A stretch of 64,000 nucleotides of DNA from Micromonospora sp. MW-13 (GTDB lineage: Bacteria > Actinomycetota > Actinomycetes > Mycobacteriales > Micromonosporaceae), in NCBI RefSeq assembly GCF_003434305.1, contig NZ_QKKX01000017.1, forward strand, positions 124,001-188,000. The letters run 5' to 3'. Below, piece after piece: positions 7,373-15,621 of this stretch (its first letter is position 1; each line of letters opens with the position of its first letter). Below the pieces are notes generated by a model. It was not told the DNA's origin and searched no databases. It was given only the letters and a program-made list of their open reading frames with translations. Both the position numbers and the translations under genes were made by a program.

Positions 7373-8956
7373 TCAGTACGCGCCCTTGCTCGCCAACACC
7401 ACGCCCACCGTGCGCCACAGGATGCTCAGGTCGTACGCCAGCGACCAGTTGTCGACGTAGTAGAGGTCCAGCCGGACCGCCTCGTCCCAGGACAGGTCGG
7501 AGCGGCCGGAGACCTGCCACAGCCCGGTCATGCCCGGCCGGACCAGCAGCCGGCGGCGCACGTCGCCGAGGAAGTCGCCGTCGTCGGCGGGCAGCGGACG
7601 CGGCCCGACCAGCGACATCTCGCCCCAGAGCACGTTGATCAACTGGGGCAGCTCGTCGAGCGAGGAGGCCCGCAGGAAGCGGCCCACCGGGAAGACCCGG
7701 GGGTCCTCCTTAATCTTGAACAGCATGCCGTCGGTCTCGTTCTGGTCGACCAGGCCGGCCAGCCGGTCCTCGGCGTCGACGTACATGGTGCGGAACTTCC
7801 ACACCCGGAACGTGCGGCCCTCGTGGCCGACCCGGGGCTGGCGGAAGAAGACCGGGCCGGGATCGGAGAGCCGGATCGCCACGCCGATGGCCAGGAAGGC
7901 CGGGACGAGCAGCAGCAGGCCGACGCCGGCGGCGACCCGGTCCATCAGGTTCTTGACCAGCAGCGCCGGGCCCGACAGGGTCGGCTCCTCGACGTGCAGC
8001 AGCGGCAGCCCCTCGATCGGGCGGATGTGCACCCGGGGGCCGGCGATGTCGGTGAGCTGCGGGGCCACCACCAGGTCGACGCCGGAGCCCTCCAGCTGCC
8101 AGGCCAGCCGGCGCAACTCGCCCGGCTCGGCGCTGGCCGAGCCGCAGACCGCGATCGTGTCGCCGCCGACCTCCCGGACCAGGGCGAGGACGTCCCGGCC
8201 GGCGTACACCGGGACCGGGGTCTGCATGCCCCGGGCGGCGGCGTACCCGTCGGTGATGTGGATGGCCACCGGCACCAGCCCGGCGCTCGGGTTGCGGGTG
8301 ACTGCGGTGTAGACCTCCAGGCACTCCGGGAGCGTGCCCACCAGCACCATCCGGTGCCCGGCCTGGCCGACCCGGCGGCGGAGCGCGTGCAGCGTGGACC
8401 GGGCCAGGATGCGGCCGAACAGGATCAGCAGCAACGCCCCGAGCAGCGCGAAGCCGACCGTCCACCGGGAGAGCTGCGTCACGGTGGCGAAGGCGAGGAA
8501 GGAGACCGTCGCGGCGACCGCGACGCCGCCCCGGATCACCCGCTTGAACTCGTCCGGGCCCAGGCCCAGGTAGCGGCGGTCGTACGCCCGGTTGCCCCAC
8601 AGGATCACCACCCAGCCGAGCGGCAGCAGGACGAAGGCGACCGTGTAGAACCAGGTGGGATCCTCCTCCACGCCGTAGAAGCCGGAGGCCGCCTGGTCGA
8701 AGATCTGGATGGCGAGAAAGCTCGCCAGCGCCGCCGCCCCGAAGTCGAGCAGCAGCAGGGCGGTGGTGTAGGGCCGGTGCCAGCGTGACACCCGCCGACG
8801 TGCCCGGGCCCAGGCCGACCGAGGCACGCCGTTGTGTGACGGCGGCGTCGGCGGCTGGATCTCGAAGCTGTCGACGTGCCGCACGAGTTCGCTCCGGCCT
8901 TCGCTGGTTACCGGGCGCTGGAGGCTTGTCGTCACCTCACCCATGTCCTCCCGCAT
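7373..8956 (-). CDS. Exopolysaccharide polyprenyl glycosylphosphotransferase (WbaP/CpsE-type)
   Basis: A 527-residue membrane enzyme that would start polysaccharide assembly by moving a sugar-1-phosphate to undecaprenyl phosphate. Four membrane helices lie in the N-terminal third, followed by a soluble CoA-binding-like domain (MVLVGTLPECLEVYTAV), a fifth hydrophobic hairpin, and the C-terminal bacterial sugar transferase domain with VWKFRTMYVDAE, SLDELPQLINVLWGEMSLVGPRP and RPGMTGLWQVSGRS. Start at 8956 (ATG); an ATG at 8944 is also possible. The 250 bases upstream contain only a small hairpin at 8968-8982 and no convincing gene. It probably serves the polysaccharide locus further right. Confidence 0.92.
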   Translation of the reverse strand: MREDMGEVTTSLQRPVTSEGRSELVRHVDSFEIQPPTPPSHNGVPRSAWARARRRVSRWHRPYTTALLLLDFGAAALASFLAIQIFDQAASGFYGVEEDPTWFYTVAFVLLPLGWVVILWGNRAYDRRYLGLGPDEFKRVIRGGVAVAATVSFLAFATVTQLSRWTVGFALLGALLLILFGRILARSTLHALRRRVGQAGHRMVLVGTLPECLEVYTAVTRNPSAGLVPVAIHITDGYAAARGMQTPVPVYAGRDVLALVREVGGDTIAVCGSASAEPGELRRLAWQLEGSGVDLVVAPQLTDIAGPRVHIRPIEGLPLLHVEEPTLSGPALLVKNLMDRVAAGVGLLLLVPAFLAIGVAIRLSDPGPVFFRQPRVGHEGRTFRVWKFRTMYVDAEDRLAGLVDQNETDGMLFKIKEDPRVFPVGRFLRASSLDELPQLINVLWGEMSLVGPRPLPADDGDFLGDVRRRLLVRPGMTGLWQVSGRSDLSWDEAVRLDLYYVDNWSLAYDLSILWRTVGVVLASKGAY

Positions 8957-9209
8957 GACGCGCGCCGCTCACTCGCAGTGAGGGCACGGGTCGCCCACCG
9001 TTCAGTTTCCCACGCGGGGCCCGCACCGGATGTAGACCCGAGGGACTTCTCGCCCGGTGTGCCGCGTGGGATCCGGCCGGCTCCACCTCAGGTGCGAAAG
9101 CCGGGGACCGAGCCACTATACCGATGGATGGCGGCCCCGGTAGAGGTGCGGACCGGGAGGATCGGCGCTCGGCCGGCGATTCCACTCCGTAACCACCCTG
9201 TGTCGTCAC

Positions 9210-10070
9210 TCACCGTACGAGTCTGGACAACCGACGGTCAGCGAGCGGCTTGCCGCCGGTCTGGCAGGTGGGGCAGTACTGGAGGCTGGAATCGGCGAAC
9301 GAGACCTCCCGGACCGTGTCACCGCAGGTCGGACACGGTAGGCCGGCCCGGGCGTGCACGGTCAGCCCGGAACGCTTCTCGCCCTTCAACTCCGCCGCCT
9401 TCTGTCCCAGTGAGCGGGATACCGCGTCGCCCAGCACCCGGCGGGTCGCCTCGTGCAGGGCGGCGACCTGCTCGTCGGTCAGCCGGTCGGACAGCGCGAA
9501 CGGGGACAGCTTCGCGGCGTGCAGGATCTCGTCCGAGTACGCGTTGCCCACCCCGGCCAGCACCGTCTGGTCGGTCAGCACCCCCTTGACCTGGCCGCGG
9601 CGGCTACGGATCCGCTCGGCGAAGGTGGCCAGGTCGGCGGCGAGCGCGTCCGGGCCGAGCTTCGCCACCCCGGGCACCGCCGCCGGGTCGGTGACCAGGT
9701 AAGCGGCCAGCTTCTTCTGGGTGCCCGCCTCGGTCAGGTCGAAGCCGGAGCCGTCGTCGAGCCGGACCCGCAGGGCGATCGGCCCCTTGCCGGGGCGCAA
9801 CGGCCCACCGGAGGAGAACGACTCCCGGTAGTGCAGCCAGCCCGCCCGGGCCAGGTGCACCACCAGGTGCAGGTCGTCGCCGAACACCACGTCCAGGAAC
9901 TTGCCGTGTCGCCGGGCGTCGGTCACCGTACGGCCCGACACGGCGGCCGGCGCCGGCTCGTACGTCTTCAGGGCGCTGATCGCGGCGACCTCGACCCGGT
10001 CGACGCGCCGCCCCACGGCGCGCTCCCGCAGGTAGCCGGCGAGCGCTTCCACCTCGGGAAGTTCAGGCAT
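9210..10070 (-). CDS. Fpg/Nei-family DNA glycosylase
   Basis: 286 residues beginning with the invariant MPELPEVE, whose Pro1 (after Met removal) is the Schiff-base nucleophile and Glu2 the second catalytic residue; the beta-hairpin Lys lies in RRHGKFLDV. The helix-two-turn-helix is LTDQTVLAGVGNAYSDEILH and a C-terminal zinc finger uses CPTC and CPTC, followed by TGGKPLADRRLSRL. The zinc finger lacks the Arg found five residues before the third Cys in E. coli Fpg (Ser here), as in a subgroup of actinobacterial homologues. It is divergent from the GT4 gene, with 24 bases between the starts. Confidence 0.92.
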   Translation of the reverse strand: MPELPEVEALAGYLRERAVGRRVDRVEVAAISALKTYEPAPAAVSGRTVTDARRHGKFLDVVFGDDLHLVVHLARAGWLHYRESFSSGGPLRPGKGPIALRVRLDDGSGFDLTEAGTQKKLAAYLVTDPAAVPGVAKLGPDALAADLATFAERIRSRRGQVKGVLTDQTVLAGVGNAYSDEILHAAKLSPFALSDRLTDEQVAALHEATRRVLGDAVSRSLGQKAAELKGEKRSGLTVHARAGLPCPTCGDTVREVSFADSSLQYCPTCQTGGKPLADRRLSRLVR

Positions 10071-10080
10071 CAGCCAACGG

Positions 10081-10086
10081 TAGCCT
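10081..10086 (+). promoter_or_regulatory. -10 element TAGCCT of a likely leaderless promoter
   Basis: TAGCCT ends 8 bases before the GTG at 10095 and there is no Shine-Dalgarno sequence, which together suggest transcription starting at or next to the start codon. Confidence 0.45.
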
Positions 10087-10094
10087 TCTTTCCC

Positions 10095-11345
10095 GTGAGA
10101 ATCGTGGTGGCGCACAACCGGTACCGGGAAGCCCAACCCTCCGGCGAGAACACGATCGTCGACGCGGAGATCGCCCAGCTCACGGCGGCCGGGGTCGAGG
10201 TGCTGCCGTTCCTGCGCAGCTCCGACGAGATCCCGACCATGCCGAAGTCGGCCAAGGCGCTGCTGCCGGTCTCCCCGATCTACGCCCCCCGGGCCCAGCA
10301 GGAGCTGAGCCGGCTGATCACCGAGCACCGGCCGGACGTGCTGCACCTGCACAACCCGTACCCGCTGCTCTCGCCCTGGGTGGTGCGGACCGCGCACAAG
10401 CACGGCGTGCCGGTGGTGCAGACGGTGCACAACTACCGGCAGGTCTGCTCCTCCGGGCTGTACTTCCGAGACGGCATGATCTGCCAGGACTGCCGGGGCC
10501 GGGCGCTCGGCGTGCCGGCGATCGTGCACCGCTGCTACCGGGGTTCGCGGGCGCAGAGCGCGCTGATGGCCACCACGCTGGCGGTGCACCGGGGCACCTG
10601 GAAGTCGGTGGACCGGTTCGTCGCGCTCACCTCGGCGGTTGCCGACCACCTGCGCGACTACGGTGTCCCGGCGGACCGGATCGTGGTGAAGCCGAACGGC
10701 ATCCCCGATCCGGGGGCACCCGCGCCGCTCGGCGACGGCTTCCTGTACATGGCCCGGCTCTCCCCGGAGAAGGGGCTGGGCCTGCTGCTGGACGCCTGGC
10801 GGCGACACCCGGACGGCTCGCTCGGCCCGCTGCGCATCGCCGGTGACGGCGAGCTGCGCCCGCTGGCCGAGGCCGCCGCCGCCGAGCGCGCCGACGTCAC
10901 CTACCTCGGCCCGCTGGACCGTGCCGGGGTGCGCGCGGCGATCGAGGCCAGCGCGGTGATCATCGCTGCGTCCACCTGGCACGACGTGTTGCCCACGGTG
11001 ATCATCGAGGCGCTGGCGAGCGGACGTCCGGTGCTCGGCACCGCCCTCGGCGGCATCCCGTACCTGCTCGGCGCGGACGGCCCGCGCGAACCCGCTGGCA
11101 CCGGCCCGGCCGCCGTCGCCACCGCCGCGCCGGGGGAGGGCCGCGTCGCGCTGCCCGCCGGGGTGCAGGCGGGCGAGGCGGGTTGGGTGGTGCCCCCGGA
11201 GCCGGCTGCCATGGCCGCCGCCCTGCCGGTGGCCATGGCCGGCGCGGCGCTGCTCGCCCCGGCGGCCCGGGCCCGCTACGAGCGCACCTTCCACCCCGAC
11301 GTGGTCACGCGGCAGCTCATCGACGTGTACGCCTCTCTCGGTTGA
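10095..11345 (+). CDS. Family 4 glycosyltransferase
   Basis: 416 residues with a GT-B fold: N-terminal donor/acceptor half with HRPDVLHLHNPYPLLSPW and VQTVHNYRQVCSSG, and C-terminal half with KPNGIPDPG, YMARLSPEKGL, IAGDGELRP, and the E-x7-E type signature in TVIIEALASGRPVLGT. Glycosyltransferases with VHNYR..C..G..F.....C..C (Cys-containing loop GMICQDCRGR) are common in actinobacterial polysaccharide clusters. The GTG at 10095 is chosen because RIVVAHNRYR follows at once and the sequence overlaps no coding upstream. Two fragments of this gene recur downstream (12658-12780 and 13679-14025). Confidence 0.9.
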   Translation: MRIVVAHNRYREAQPSGENTIVDAEIAQLTAAGVEVLPFLRSSDEIPTMPKSAKALLPVSPIYAPRAQQELSRLITEHRPDVLHLHNPYPLLSPWVVRTAHKHGVPVVQTVHNYRQVCSSGLYFRDGMICQDCRGRALGVPAIVHRCYRGSRAQSALMATTLAVHRGTWKSVDRFVALTSAVADHLRDYGVPADRIVVKPNGIPDPGAPAPLGDGFLYMARLSPEKGLGLLLDAWRRHPDGSLGPLRIAGDGELRPLAEAAAAERADVTYLGPLDRAGVRAAIEASAVIIAASTWHDVLPTVIIEALASGRPVLGTALGGIPYLLGADGPREPAGTGPAAVATAAPGEGRVALPAGVQAGEAGWVVPPEPAAMAAALPVAMAGAALLAPAARARYERTFHPDVVTRQLIDVYASLG

Positions 11346-11364
11346 CCGCTCAGCGGAGCCGGCG

Positions 11365-11760
11365 GTGCGCTGGGCCGGCGGGCGGGGCGTGCGCGTCTAC
11401 GTGGTGCGTGAGCGCGGCGGTCCGGACTTCCCGGAGGGCATCGATCTCGGCCTGATCCGCGGCGTCGTGCAGAACCTCGACGGGTACGTGCACGCTGCGC
11501 TCGCCTACCTGCGGGCCTCGCTGCTGGCGGACCCGGGGCTCTTCGGGCTGAGCGTGGACCACGTAACGGCGTACGAGGGGTTGGAGCCGCACGGTCTACC
11601 GCTGTCGGAGCCGGAACTGACGTTCCGCACCGGCGACGAGTGGGATCTGCGGTTCGCGGAGGACAGCATGCCGATCTGCGACCCGTACGGGATCATCGTC
11701 ACGTTCGACCGGGACCGGCCGGTGCGGGTGGAGGACCTCAGCGAGGCCGAGGACGCCTAG
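11365..11760 (+). CDS. Hypothetical acidic protein
   Basis: 131 residues, acidic, no signal or membrane segment. I do not recognise the family. Conserved-looking stretches are GIDLGLIRGVVQNLDGYVHAAL, TAYEGLEPHG, LTFRTGDEWDLRFAEDSMPICDPYGI; this looks like a compact alpha/beta domain of a kind found as single genes in actinomycetes. GTG start at 11365, 20 bases after the GT4 stop, preceded by GGAG. Codon use is typical of the window up to its end; the scrap zone begins right after it. Confidence 0.6.
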   Translation: MRWAGGRGVRVYVVRERGGPDFPEGIDLGLIRGVVQNLDGYVHAALAYLRASLLADPGLFGLSVDHVTAYEGLEPHGLPLSEPELTFRTGDEWDLRFAEDSMPICDPYGIIVTFDRDRPVRVEDLSEAEDA

Positions 11761-11886
11761 CCAGGGCGTGTGTCGAGGCGGGAGACGCACGGCCACGTCT
11801 CCGGCGGCAGGCAAGCACGTCCCTGGTTGGCCCGGGGGGCCGTGGCCGGGGCGGAGCTGTGGGCGAGGCGGTCGATGCCGTGGGCT

Positions 11887-12104
11887 GCGCCTATGGAGCT
11901 GAGTCGTTTACGTCATCACCGCCGGTCGGGCCACCGCCGTCGCGTTGCCCACCGCCGTCGCGTTGCCCACCGCCGTCGCGTTGCCCACCGCCGTCGCGTT
12001 GCCCACCGCCGTCGCGTTACCCACCGCCCCGTCGGGTCGTCGCTTGCGGTCGCCGATCGCGGCGGGCATGGCTGATGTCGTATCCGACTCAGCTCCACAG
12101 GCGC
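11887..12104. mobile_element. 218-bp inverted-repeat element containing an 18-bp tandem array (MITE-like)
   Basis: The left end (11887-11919) and the reverse complement of the right end (12071-12104) match at about 28 of 33 positions, including the 13-base block TGGAGCTGAGTCG. Between them lie the 18-bp repeats. There is no transposase inside and I see no clear target duplication. Structure suggests a non-autonomous element or a large foldback. Confidence 0.55.
11936..12025. repeat. 18-bp tandem repeat, five copies
   Basis: Five head-to-tail units of GCCGTCGCGTTGCCCACC (11936-11953, 11954-11971, 11972-11989, 11990-12007, 12008-12025), the last with one change. All frames remain open through it, which creates artefactual peptides. 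Confidence 0.92.
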
Positions 12105-12198
12105 CGGGACGCATACCTGCCGTGGAGCGGCGCCCACGCCAGGACCCCCGAGACCTCCTGATCGAAGCGCTCCCGCCCGACTTCGCAATCGCCCTGCC

Positions 12199-12432
12199 CT
12201 ACCCGAAACGAGGCCACACGTCGTGAGCGAGTCTGCGCTGGTAGTGGGATTGTCGGGCTCGGGCTTGGAATGTTCGTCGCCAGATCGACCAGTGCAGGGT
12301 GTGCTCTGGTGGTAGGGGTGTGGCGAGGACGAAGGCGTTGAGGAGTCGGCGGATCTCGGCGACGGTCAACGTGATGATCTCCGGGTCGGCGTCGGGCTGC
12401 TGGGCAGCCGCCAGCAGCTGTGCTGCTGCCAC
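12199..12432 (-). pseudogene. Transposase C-terminal remnant
   Basis: The reverse strand encodes about 75 residues ending with EIRRLLNAFVL...HTLHWSIWRRTFQARARQSHYQRR, which resembles the C-terminal end of actinobacterial transposases (IS701-like by memory; family uncertain). Upstream codons to about 12550 read on in a shifted frame and show no intact N-terminus. The catalytic part is absent, so this is a dead fragment. Confidence 0.55.
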
Positions 12433-12657
12433 TCGGCGGTGGGATCCGCTCGGCGAGGTCGTCGACGCGCACGAGGTAGCCGGGGCCGTTGTCGTCCTGG
12501 TGGAGCTGCTCCGGGCGTAACTACCGGACCGCAGGCTGGCACGCTCAAAGGTCTTCGGCGGTAGGAAATAGGTCCACCCTGCGCAACATCAGGGGTGCCG
12601 CCAGACCCACCCAGCCAGGTGCCGCCCTCAGTGCTCCAACGTCACTTGGCCTCGGCG

Positions 12658-12780
12658 TTGAGCTGGCTGATCACCGAGCACCGGCCGGACGTGCTGCACC
12701 TGCACAACCCGTACCCGCTGCGCTCGCCCTGGGTGTTGCGGACCGCACACAAACACGGCGGGCTGGTGGTGCAGACGGTG
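12658..12780 (+). pseudogene. Displaced 5'-proximal fragment of the GT4 gene
   Basis: These 123 bases match 10305-10427 with only about ten differences and keep the same reading (TEHRPDVLHLHNPYPL, then TAHKHG and VVQTV). Homology stops abruptly on both sides. It is not expressed as a useful protein and marks an old duplication. Confidence 0.88.
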
Positions 12781-12886
12781 TCTGTCGAGCTGGAAACAAC
12801 GTTGCCCGGCTTTTCCCCCCCGGCGCTATATTGATCATGGTTCGGTCCGAAAAGGCCGCTGCCAACCAGCCAGTCCGAGGGGTGGC

Positions 12887-13450
12887 ATGAATGCCTCCGT
12901 GCTGGCCAGAAGTCTCGAGGCGCGACCCGTGTCGGCTGTCCCGGCGCGGCCCGTCTATCGAAAGGCAACTGTGTTCAAGAAGAGCCGTAGGGTGGCGACC
13001 GGCCTCGCCGCCGCCGCCCTTGTTCTGCTGTCCACGGCCGCACCGGCGCAGGCCGCCGTCCTCAGCGGCTTCACGCTTCGTCCCACTGGTTACGACCTGT
13101 GCCTGGCGGTCGCCGGCGCCAGTGTGGCCAATGGCGCCCACGTCATCGTCGCGACCTGTAATGGTGGCGCCGAGCAGCGCTGGGACTGGGACGGATCCGC
13201 TCAGCTCGTCAACGCCAAGAGCGGCAAATGCCTCTCGATCGAGGGCGGCAGCATCGCGGCGGGCGCCCACGCCGTCCAGGTGACCTGTGTCTACGGTGCG
13301 TTGGAGCAAGGCTGGTCCCAGGAGGGCTACCTGCGTAAGAACCACAAGAGCGGCCTGCGGCTGAGCCGCCTGGACGCCACCCCGGTGAACGGCGGCCACG
13401 TTGGGCAGTTGGGCCCCAACTCGGGCCAGTACTGGGGCGTCTACAGCTGA
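12887..13450 (+). CDS. Secreted ricin-type beta-trefoil lectin
   Basis: 187 residues. A Sec signal peptide runs from about residue 30 (FKKSRRVATGLAAAALVLLS to the cleavage site APAQA-AV). The mature ~130 residues form one beta-trefoil of the ricin B type with three QxW motifs (EQRWDWDG, EQGWSQEG, GQYWGVYS) and paired cysteines (DLCLAV/ATCNGG, GKCLSI/VTCVYG). ATG at 12887 has GAGGGG before it; a GTG at 12971 with AAAGG would give a more usual signal peptide. A role in binding galactose-containing polysaccharide is inferred. It is an intact gene sitting between two GT4 fragments and ends in a strong hairpin. Confidence 0.85.
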   Translation: MNASVLARSLEARPVSAVPARPVYRKATVFKKSRRVATGLAAAALVLLSTAAPAQAAVLSGFTLRPTGYDLCLAVAGASVANGAHVIVATCNGGAEQRWDWDGSAQLVNAKSGKCLSIEGGSIAAGAHAVQVTCVYGALEQGWSQEGYLRKNHKSGLRLSRLDATPVNGGHVGQLGPNSGQYWGVYS

Positions 13451-13474
13451 TCCTCGACGACACGTACCACCATC

Positions 13475-13508
13475 GACCGGGCCCGGCGGGAAACCGCCGG
13501 GCCCGGTC
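13475..13508 (+). terminator. 15-bp hairpin with GAAA loop after the lectin gene
   Basis: GACCGGGCCCGGCGG (13475-13489) and its exact complement (13494-13508) enclose GAAA. It lies 25 bases past the lectin stop. No strong T tract follows, as is common in high-GC actinomycetes. Confidence 0.8.
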
Positions 13509-13563
13509 CGTTCGGCTACGACAGTTCGTCGTTCGCTGCCTGCACTTCCGCTGCGCTGTACGG

Positions 13564-13678
13564 GAGTGCGGAGCTTCAGGAGCGCTTGGGCATGTCGCGC
13601 GTCCGAGTCGTCCAGCTCACCAGCCGACCCGATTTCCGGGAGCCTTTCGACCGGTTGGCGGGCGGGGCGGTCTGGCTG
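13564..13678 (+). pseudogene. Truncated copy of the small HTH gene, fused to GT4 sequence
   Basis: About 115 bases match 14097-14211 (the HTH gene below) with roughly ten changes, encoding the core MSRVRVVQLTSRPDF. At 13678/13679 the homology switches without a gap to the GT4 gene, making a chimeric reading frame with no likely function. Confidence 0.85.
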
Positions 13679-14025
13679 CTGCCCACGGTGATCATCGAGG
13701 CGCTGGCCAGCGGCCGTCCGGTGCTCGGCACCGCCCTCGACGGTATCCCGTACCTCCTCGGCGCGGACGCCCCGCGCGAGCCCGCCGGCACCGGCCCGGC
13801 CGCCGTCGCCACGGCCACCCCGGGGCGGGCCACGTCGCCCTGCCGGTCGGGGTGCAGGCCGGCGAGGCGGGCTGGGTGGTGGCCCCCGGAGCCGGCCGCC
13901 ATGGCCGCCGCCCTGCCGGTGGCCCGCGCGGGCACGGCGCGGCTCGCCCCGGCCGCCCGGGCCCGCTACGAGCGCACCTTCACCCCGACGTGGTCACCCG
14001 CCAGTTGATCGACGTGTACGCGGGC
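13679..14025 (+). pseudogene. Displaced 3' fragment of the GT4 gene
   Basis: Matches 10989-11333 (TVIIEALASGRPVLGT, ARYERTF) with an offset of 2690, but contains small deletions near 13825 and 13981 that shift the frame, so the C-terminal half of the enzyme is not encoded. Together with 12658-12780 it represents a second, shattered copy of the glycosyltransferase gene. Confidence 0.88.
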
Positions 14026-14076
14026 GTCTCGGCTACCGCCCCGCCCCGCTAAGCCACCTCGCTCGCAGGGGCGGCG

Positions 14077-14295
14077 GTGTCCCGGACGGAGTTGAGGAGC
14101 GCGGAGCTTCAGGAGCGCCTGGGCGTGTCGCGCGTCCGGGTCGTTCAGCTCACCAGCCGACCCGATTTCCCGGAGCCCTTCGACCGGTTGGCTGGTGGGG
14201 CGGTCTGGCTGGTGGAGGACGTGGAAGCCTGGATCACCGAACATCAGCCGTGGAAGGCCCGGGGAGCGGACGAACCACCGCTGCCGGAGAGTTGA
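14077..14295 (+). CDS. Small HTH DNA-binding protein (AlpA/excisionase-like)
   Basis: 72 residues: ELRSAELQERLGVSRVRVVQ forms a helix-turn-helix, followed by TSRPDFPEPFDRLAGGAVWL (a winged MerR-like segment recognising DNA) and EDVEAWITEH. Such one-domain proteins resemble AlpA-type activators or excisionases. GTG start at 14077. No integrase is nearby. It is followed by an 18-bp inverted repeat. Confidence 0.72.
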   Translation: MSRTELRSAELQERLGVSRVRVVQLTSRPDFPEPFDRLAGGAVWLVEDVEAWITEHQPWKARGADEPPLPES

Positions 14296-14326
14296 GCGAC
14301 TAGGAGAGCGGGGCGGACCGGGACCG

Positions 14327-14391
14327 CCGGTGATCATGAAGTTAGCGGCAGAAAACGCCGGAGCGGATGGCGATAACTTCATGATCACCGG
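14327..14391. repeat. 18-bp perfect inverted repeat, REP-like or bidirectional terminator
   Basis: CCGGTGATCATGAAGTTA at 14327-14344 is exactly complementary to 14374-14391, with a 29-base loop. It lies between the convergent HTH and ArsR genes. The core TGATCATGAAGTTA is much lower in GC than its surroundings. Confidence 0.75.
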
Positions 14392-14446
14392 GGCGGGGCG
14401 GGCTAGCCTCTCGGCCAGTTCCTGCTCGTCCTCGCTGCGGTGTGGT

Positions 14447-15460
14447 TCACCGCCGGCCAGCCGAAGTAACGCGGGTCTGGCCCGTGTCGAGGAGAGACCG
14501 GCCGGTTGGGGTGAGGACGTGGAGGACGCTTTGTCTGCGGCGGGTGGTGGTGATGAGTCCGGCGGCCCGGAGCACGGTGGCGTGTTCGCTGGCGCTGCTG
14601 GCGCTGATGCGGGCGGTGGCGGCAAGTTCACCGGTGGTGCAACCGGGCTGCTGGGCGATGACGTGCAGGACGGTCGCGCGGGTACGGCCCAGCAGCGCGA
14701 CCATCTGCCGAGGTGCCGCTTCCGACTCCGCTGGCGTCGGCGTGCCGGGAAAGCGCTGCCCGTTGTGGGGGATGGGAAAGCTCAGCCAGGGTTGGGGTTC
14801 GGCGTCGCAGTCGACGCTGGGCCTGCCGAAGCCGAACACCGAGGGAATCAGCAGCAGCCCGCGGCCGCTGAGATGCAACTCGCCGGTGAGCCCGGTATGG
14901 ATCTCCAGGACGGGCGGGTTCCAGCGGATCTGGGGCGGACACAGATGGCGTAACAGGTGGTCGATCCCGTGGTCGACCAGGTCCCGGGCCCGGGCGGCCC
15001 GGTCGGCGGCGACCCAGGCGGTCACCTGGTCCCAGTATGGGGCGATCAGCGTGGCGTGTAGCTGGCCGAGGGCATCAGCGAGGAGTTGGAGGGCCTGCGG
15101 GTCGTCGTCGAGTCGGCGTGCCCAGCCCGGCACTGGCCGTTCCTCGGCGAAGCGCGTCATCTCCCGGCGGATCAGCGATCGGGGTGTGGACCGGACCTGC
15201 TCCAGGCACTCCTGCGCGCCGCCGAGCCGTGCCAGGGACAGGAAGTTCGGCGAGTAGCCACGAGCCGGCGCCAGATCGAGGACCAAGCGGGTTTCGGCCG
15301 GCAGACGTGGAACCACCGGCTCCGTCCAGGGGACATGCCGCATCAACGAGGGCTTCCACAAGCCACGGACCACCCGCATGGTCTCCACCAGCGGCGACGG
15401 CGACCCCATCAGCCGGGTGCGTCCCAGGTCCTCTGCCGTGAAGTGAATCCGGTAGACCAC
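14447..15460 (-). CDS. ArsR-type (DUF5937-like) transcriptional regulator
   Basis: 337 residues: an N-terminal ~220-residue ligand or regulatory domain (starting VYRIHFTAEDLGRTRLM, typical of DUF5937) and a C-terminal winged helix (ALLGRTRATVLHVIAQQPGCTTGELAATARISASSASEHATVLRAAG in three pieces of helix and wing). GTG at 15460 has GGAAGG upstream. Residue 170 is encoded by a TTA codon (14951-14953 on the + strand), so in a bldA-using actinomycete translation could be developmentally delayed. It is divergent from the secreted protein gene, a possible target. Confidence 0.85.
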   Translation of the reverse strand: MVYRIHFTAEDLGRTRLMGSPSPLVETMRVVRGLWKPSLMRHVPWTEPVVPRLPAETRLVLDLAPARGYSPNFLSLARLGGAQECLEQVRSTPRSLIRREMTRFAEERPVPGWARRLDDDPQALQLLADALGQLHATLIAPYWDQVTAWVAADRAARARDLVDHGIDHLLRHLCPPQIRWNPPVLEIHTGLTGELHLSGRGLLLIPSVFGFGRPSVDCDAEPQPWLSFPIPHNGQRFPGTPTPAESEAAPRQMVALLGRTRATVLHVIAQQPGCTTGELAATARISASSASEHATVLRAAGLITTTRRRQSVLHVLTPTGRSLLDTGQTRVTSAGRR

Positions 15461-15621
15461 CCGTGACCCTTCCCATCCAGAACCAACAGCAACTCTCCTC
15501 AAACGCCCATTGATGGTGGCCTTTCGGCTCAGACCGAAGCAAGGTGACAGCCGATACCCGACGGTCTGATGGTGGTCTCAGCAACGACGACCGATTCTCG
15601 CTCCAGAGAAGGGAACCCGCC

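Noticed and set aside
8937..9209. 90-residue leftward ORF before the glycosylphosphotransferase
   Set aside because: No family pattern and low-complexity composition; more likely the promoter region.
11936..12025. CRISPR-like array
   Set aside because: Units are adjacent with no spacers, 18 bp is too short and there are no cas genes.
12595..12834. Separate 79-residue gene with sugar-transferase motif
   Set aside because: It is a copied piece of the GT4 gene flanked by unrelated sequence.
13586..14008. 140-residue chimeric ORF (HTH fused to GT4)
   Set aside because: It arises from two gene fragments and goes out of frame inside the GT4 part.
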